From the NCBI GenBank assembly GCA_025463615.1, contig JAODAU010000039.1, forward strand, positions 1 to 26,650: a stretch of DNA of 26,650 nucleotides. Reading direction: 5' to 3'. This DNA is from Microbacteriaceae bacterium (lineage in GTDB: Bacteria > Actinomycetota > Actinomycetes > Actinomycetales > Microbacteriaceae). Every line of letters begins with the position of its first letter. Within the stretch, counting starts at the first letter, position 1. The translations under genes and the position numbers were made by a program. Under the pieces are notes generated by a model. It worked only from the letters and a program-made list of their open reading frames with translations, was not told the DNA's origin and did no database searches. Of the stretch, positions 23,409 to 26,650 are shown one piece after another.

Positions 23409-24224
23409 GTGATCAGCGACTTTCTCAGCTCGGCGAAGCTCGACGGCTGGGACCTGCTGCTCGCGCTCGTGATCGTGATCGCCGGCTGGATCGCGGCCAG
23501 CCTGGCGAAGCGCGGCACCGCCAGGCTGGTGCGCCGCATCCCCAGCGCGACGGATGCCACGGTGACCCTGGTCGCGCGGATCGTGCGCTACGGCATCCTG
23601 CTGCTCACCCTCGGCATCGTGCTCACCGTGCTCGGGGCGCCGCTGCAGCCCGTGCTCGCCGCCGCGCTGATCATCGTCGCGATCGGGGTGATCGCGCTGC
23701 GCGGGATCGCGTCGAACTTCGGGGCGGGCCTCGTCATCCAGATCCGGCGGGTGGTGCACGTGGGCGACGAGATCGAGGTGCTCGACCACCAGGGCATCGT
23801 CACCGAACTCAACGGGCGGTCGGTGATCATCAACACGGCGGAGGGCACGACCGTGCGGCTGCCGAACTCGTCGGTGCTCGACAGCCCGCTCGTCAACTAC
23901 ACCGAGCGCGCGCTCTACCGCAGCGAGCTCGAGGTGCGGGTGCGCGGCGAGCGGCCGTGGCGGGAGGCGCACGACCTGATCGTCTCGTCGCTCGAGGCGA
24001 CCGAGCACATCCGCTCGGTGCCGTCGGTGGAGGCGCTGCTCGCGCTGCACAGCCCCACCCAGCACACGTTCCGGGTGCGCTTCTGGCACGAGCCGCGGCA
24101 CCGCGGGGAGCTGCGGTCGGCCGCGACGGCTTCGCTCGCGGACGCCTTCACCGCGGCGAGCATCGACGCCACGGTGGCCTGGCCGGTGCCACCCCCGCCG
24201 CTCACACCACCCCCCGAGGTGTGA
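23409..24224 (+). CDS. MscS-family mechanosensitive channel
   Basis: A 271-residue small-conductance mechanosensitive channel. Three membrane helices occupy about residues 10-110; the pore-lining third helix and start of the beta domain read VIALRGIASNFGAGLVIQIR. The beta domain shows VHVGDEIEVLDHQGIVTELN and the conserved LPNSSVLDSPLVNYT, followed by an alpha/beta C-terminal part. It releases solutes on hypo-osmotic shock. The GTG has a GGGAGG ribosome-binding site at 8 nt. The gene has dyad D upstream, and its stop codon lies in a hairpin. Confidence 0.93.
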   Translation: MISDFLSSAKLDGWDLLLALVIVIAGWIAASLAKRGTARLVRRIPSATDATVTLVARIVRYGILLLTLGIVLTVLGAPLQPVLAAALIIVAIGVIALRGIASNFGAGLVIQIRRVVHVGDEIEVLDHQGIVTELNGRSVIINTAEGTTVRLPNSSVLDSPLVNYTERALYRSELEVRVRGERPWREAHDLIVSSLEATEHIRSVPSVEALLALHSPTQHTFRVRFWHEPRHRGELRSAATASLADAFTAASIDATVAWPVPPPPLTPPPEV

Positions 24225-24225
24225 G
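24201..24225 (+). terminator. Hairpin spanning the MscS stop codon
   Basis: Perfect 8-bp arms CTCACACC (24201-24208) and GGTGTGAG (24218-24225) around a 9-nt C-rich loop. It includes the TGA stop at 24222-24224. It may terminate mscS, but the arms also resemble the CTCACCCG half-site and abut dyad E, so a regulatory role is possible. Confidence 0.5.
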
Positions 24226-24244
24226 GTCACCCCGGCCGGGTGAT
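24226..24244. promoter_or_regulatory. Shared 19-bp dyad, site E
   Basis: GTCACCCC-GGC-CGGGTGAT, centred at 24235 and 70 bp before the DUF6325-like gene. GACCAT (24267-24272) begins 32 bp from the centre and would give a leader of about 26 nt ending in a GAGGGATC ribosome-binding site. Confidence 0.6.
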
Positions 24245-24304
24245 GCCCCCGCGCGGGGGCCGCGGAGACCATGGCCTGGTCCGCGACTGGGATAGCGAGG
24301 GATC

Positions 24305-24709
24305 ATGGGGCCGATCGATGTCGTCGTCGTCACCTTCCCGAGCGCCGGGCTGGCGGCGGGGATCGGGCCCCTGCTGCAGGAACTCGTCTCGGGCGGCACC
24401 CTGCGCGTCGTCGACGCGATCCTCGTCGACCGCGACGACGACTCCGCGCCGATCGTGACCGACCTCGACGACAGCATCGTGCCCTCCTGGTCGACGATCA
24501 GCGCCCACCCGCTCCCCCTGCTCAGCGCGGATGACGCCTCCCTGGTCGCCGAGGACCTGCGGCCCGGCGAGGTGGCCGTCATCGTCGTCGCCGAGCACAC
24601 CTGGCCGCAGGCCTTCGCGCGCGCCGCCGTCGACTGCGGCGGCAACGTCGGGCTCCACGCGCGCATCGCGCCCGAGGCGGTGCGCGTCGCGGCGAGCGTG
24701 GGCGCGTAG
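24305..24709 (+). CDS. DUF6325-like protein
   Basis: A 134-residue soluble protein beginning MGPIDVVVVTFPS, the pattern I associate with DUF6325, a small actinobacterial family usually found beside SHOCT proteins. It has alternating beta strands and helices (LVSGGTLRVVDAILVDRDDD, LRPGEVAVIVVAEHTW, AFARAAVDCGGNVGLHARI) that suggest a ferredoxin-like or stress-protein-like fold. No catalytic residues are evident. The ATG has a GAGGGATC ribosome-binding site. The SHOCT gene follows 11 bp later and is cotranscribed. Confidence 0.78.
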   Translation: MGPIDVVVVTFPSAGLAAGIGPLLQELVSGGTLRVVDAILVDRDDDSAPIVTDLDDSIVPSWSTISAHPLPLLSADDASLVAEDLRPGEVAVIVVAEHTWPQAFARAAVDCGGNVGLHARIAPEAVRVAASVGA

Positions 24710-24720
24710 GGGGCGGCCCG

Positions 24721-24951
24721 ATGTCCATCTTCAGGAGGTCCGGTCGACCCGGGCTGCTCGGCAGTGTCTCGGAGGCGGACATCGTGTCGGGGTCGGACGC
24801 GATGTGTTCGCGCGTGGTGGGGCGCGGGGCCGCGGCATCCGACCCGCGGAGCGACCGGCTCGCGACCCTCGCGCGGCTGCACGACGACGGCGCGATCGGC
24901 GACGAGGAGTTCGAGCGGGCCCGGGACCGCATCCTGGCCTCGCCCGCCTAG
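24721..24951 (+). CDS. SHOCT-domain small protein
   Basis: A 76-residue protein whose last 31 residues form a SHOCT motif (RLATLARLHDDGAIGDEEFE, then a helix with RDRILA): a short amphipathic helix, an acidic turn and a second helix, usually C-terminal and involved in oligomerisation or membrane-protein association. The N-terminal 45 residues are polar and Arg/Ser-rich without recognisable fold. It is cotranscribed with the DUF6325-like gene. Its TAG stop lies within dyad F, which belongs to the downstream regulator gene. Confidence 0.85.
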   Translation: MSIFRRSGRPGLLGSVSEADIVSGSDAMCSRVVGRGAAASDPRSDRLATLARLHDDGAIGDEEFERARDRILASPA

Positions 24952-24966
24952 CCCGAAACGGGTGAG
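24948..24966. promoter_or_regulatory. Shared 19-bp dyad, site F (regulator's own promoter)
   Basis: CTAGCCCG-AAA-CGGGTGAG, centred at 24957 and overlapping the SHOCT stop codon. The right arm is a perfect half-site. The -10 TACCCT (25006-25011) begins 49 bp from the centre, so here the dyad would be at about -61 rather than -43. Suggests autoregulation of the LAL regulator. Confidence 0.6.
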
Positions 24967-25005
24967 GGAGACAAGTGGTTCTACCCCGCCGTGCCGCCGG
25001 GGCGG

Positions 25006-25011
25006 TACCCT
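25006..25011 (+). promoter_or_regulatory. -10 element of leaderless promoter of the LAL regulator
   Basis: TACCCT ends 6 nt before the ATG at 25018, with no ribosome-binding site. No convincing -35 is visible, in keeping with activator-dependent transcription. Confidence 0.55.
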
Positions 25012-25017
25012 TCGACC

Positions 25018-26650
25018 ATGGTCAGGGAGGTACGCGGCCTGGCACCGCGTACGGCACAGGGCAAGATCAGGTCGCCCCAGGTTGAACGGTGGGCGGTCGA
25101 GCGACCGCGCCTCGTGGAGGCGCTCGACGCGGCCTTCGAGGATCCGTCGCTTCCGTTCATCATGGTGAGCGCGCCGGCGGGGTACGGCAAGTCGTACCTG
25201 CTGGCGCAGTGGGCGGCGCTGCAGCGCGACCGCGGGGTGCTCACCGCGTGGTGCGAGCTCACCGAGGACGACCGCGACCCGACCGTGTTCTGGTCGACGA
25301 TCATCGACTCGCTGGCGCGCGCGGCGGCGAGCCTCGACCCGGAGTTCGTCGCTCGGCTGCGCGCGCTCGAGCCGGCAACCGCGCCGCGCGACCACGCGAT
25401 GTTCGTCGCCACCCTGTTCGACAGCGTCGAGACGCACGACGGGCCGATCTGCCTCATCGTGGACGACAGCCAGCGGCTCGAGGGGTCGCCCTCCGAGACG
25501 GAGTTCGTGCGCCTCATCCAGCTCGTTCCGGACAACGTGCGGCTCGCCTTCGCCACCCGCAGCGCGCTGCAGTCGCAGTCCTCCCGGGTGAGCGGCCGAC
25601 TGGTGGAGCTCACGGCCGACTCGCTCTCGTTCACCCGGGTCGAGGCGGCCGAGCTGTTCGCCCTGCGAGGGTTCGTCGACTCCGACATCGAGCGGCTGTA
25701 CGAGACGGCGGAGGGCTGGCCCGCGGCGCTCAGCCTCGCCGCGCTGAGCGTGGATCGGGCACCGGCGAGCGGGCTCGTCATCACCGACTGGAGCAACCCG
25801 GGCGAGCTCACCGCCTACCTGCAGAGCGAGGTCTGGAACGACCTCGACGAGGAGGAGCGCGCCGTGCTGCTGCCGTTCGGCGTGATGCCGCTCGCCACCC
25901 CCGAGCTCGTCGACCTGCTCGCCGACGTGCCCTGCTCGGCCAGGGCGCTGCGCGAGCTGGCGGCGAACAACAGGATGCTGCGCCGCGTCTCCACCGACGA
26001 CCACGAACGCACCTGGTACCGGGTGCAGCCCCTCTTCTCGGCGTTCCTGCGCGAACGCATCCTCGAGTCCGGCCCGGCCACACTCGCGGCCATGCGCAGG
26101 ACGGCGGCGCGCTGGCACGCCGACAACGGCTACACGCTCACCGCCCTGCGGCTCGCGCTGGAGTCGCAGGACACCGGGCTGATCGACGACATCCTGCGCG
26201 TGCACGGCTACCAGCTGGTGAGCGACGGGCACGGCGAGCAGCTGCTCGACATGATGCCGAGCGCGCCCAACCGGCTGATGACCGGCCCGTTCGCGCGGCT
26301 GATGATGGCCTACGCCTCGGCCTGCTGCGGCAAGGCGGATCGGGCCACCGAGTTCCTGGCGAACCCGCGGATCGACGACCTCGGCGTGGGCGACCTGCTC
26401 GAGTGGGACTGGCTGCACTACCTCGCCGAGCTGCAGATCGCGGTCGCCACGGGCACTCCCGTCGACCGCACCAGCTCAGGCTGGGAGGAGGAGACGCTCG
26501 CCGACGTGCCCGACGCGCTGCGGCTCGCGATCCGGCTCACCCGCGGCCTCGAGGCCGTTCGCGTGGGCGACGAGGCGGAGGCGAACAGCGACCTCAGCGC
26601 CGCCCTCGCCGCGGCCGAGAACGAGGAGGACCTGTCGAACATCGTGCTCG
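25018..26650 (+). CDS. MalT/LAL-type STAND ATPase transcriptional regulator (3' truncated)
   Basis: The frame stays open from the ATG to the window end (544 complete codons), so the gene continues outside. Residues 51-62 are a Walker A of the MalT type (SAPAGYGKSYLL, Lys58) followed by AQWAA. Walker B is ICLIVDDSQRL with Asp149 and Asp150. The sensor-like FATRSAL and the ETAEGWPAALSLA block are hallmarks of large ATP-binding LuxR-family (LAL) regulators. Helical repeats begin after about residue 350 (ARWHADNGYTLTALRLALES). The C-terminal LuxR HTH expected at about residue 800-900 is beyond the window, so DNA binding is inferred. Dyad F lies upstream; I propose this protein binds all copies of the dyad. 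Confidence 0.88.
   Translation, partial: MVREVRGLAPRTAQGKIRSPQVERWAVERPRLVEALDAAFEDPSLPFIMVSAPAGYGKSYLLAQWAALQRDRGVLTAWCELTEDDRDPTVFWSTIIDSLARAAASLDPEFVARLRALEPATAPRDHAMFVATLFDSVETHDGPICLIVDDSQRLEGSPSETEFVRLIQLVPDNVRLAFATRSALQSQSSRVSGRLVELTADSLSFTRVEAAELFALRGFVDSDIERLYETAEGWPAALSLAALSVDRAPASGLVITDWSNPGELTAYLQSEVWNDLDEEERAVLLPFGVMPLATPELVDLLADVPCSARALRELAANNRMLRRVSTDDHERTWYRVQPLFSAFLRERILESGPATLAAMRRTAARWHADNGYTLTALRLALESQDTGLIDDILRVHGYQLVSDGHGEQLLDMMPSAPNRLMTGPFARLMMAYASACCGKADRATEFLANPRIDDLGVGDLLEWDWLHYLAELQIAVATGTPVDRTSSGWEEETLADVPDALRLAIRLTRGLEAVRVGDEAEANSDLSAALAAAENEEDLSNIVL

Noticed and set aside
24202..26418. Very long open frame on the minus strand opposite the LAL regulator, and similar long frames at 4718-7024 plus and 9727-11757 minus
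   Set aside because: High GC makes stop codons rare in opposite frames. The translations are low-complexity Arg/Gly/Ala/His-rich, match no family, and lie over genes with clear domains.
1..26650. tRNA, rRNA, CRISPR arrays, insertion sequences, prophage or attachment sites
   Set aside because: I found no tRNA-like cloverleaf, no regularly spaced repeats, no transposase or integrase motifs, and no composition change indicating recent transfer.

Overview
This is a high-GC, gene-dense bacterial chromosome segment. It looks like an actinobacterium, probably Micrococcales/Microbacteriaceae. The grounds are strong G/C preference at third codon positions, an lhr-nei2 pair as in mycobacteria and relatives, many leaderless TANNNT promoters placed 6-7 nt before a start codon, a DtxR/IdeR-type iron box, and families typical of Actinobacteria (DUF5997-like, DUF6325-like, SHOCT, GAP/Sap-like, DUF308). 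Family names are recognised by eye from protein motifs; no database search was run.

Left part (1-15.0 kb) holds mostly unrelated housekeeping and accessory genes. In order these are: the 3' half of the DNA-repair helicase lhr followed by the glycosylase nei2; a small membrane protein; an iron-box-controlled pair made of a 2OG-Fe(II) oxygenase-like protein and a DedA membrane protein; a secreted GH18 chitinase; a LysR-type effector domain lacking its HTH, divergent from a DUF5997-like protein; an FMN reductase; a small hypothetical protein; nadE; a DUF308 membrane protein with a DUF2252 protein; a zinc-knuckle GIY-YIG-like protein; an alpha/beta hydrolase; a TMEM175-like channel; a lipoprotein; and a Ser/Thr-rich single-pass membrane protein.

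Right part (15.0-26.65 kb) reads as one coordinated system. It holds two GAP-family and two SulP-family transporters, two DUF308 proteins, a membrane-anchored choice-of-anchor-A protein, a complete formylglycine-generating enzyme, an MscS channel, a DUF6325-like protein, a SHOCT protein and a large MalT/LAL-type STAND regulator that runs off the window end. All eight predicted transcription units carry a 19-bp dyad of the form CTCACCCG-N3-CGGGTGAG (seven sites, two of them in shared divergent regions). In seven units a plausible -10 element begins 31-32 bp from the dyad centre, placing the dyad near -43, a position used by LuxR-family activators. The regulator gene has its own copy. I infer an autoregulated envelope/ion-stress regulon controlled by the LAL protein. 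This is the most notable content of the window and, to my knowledge, not described.
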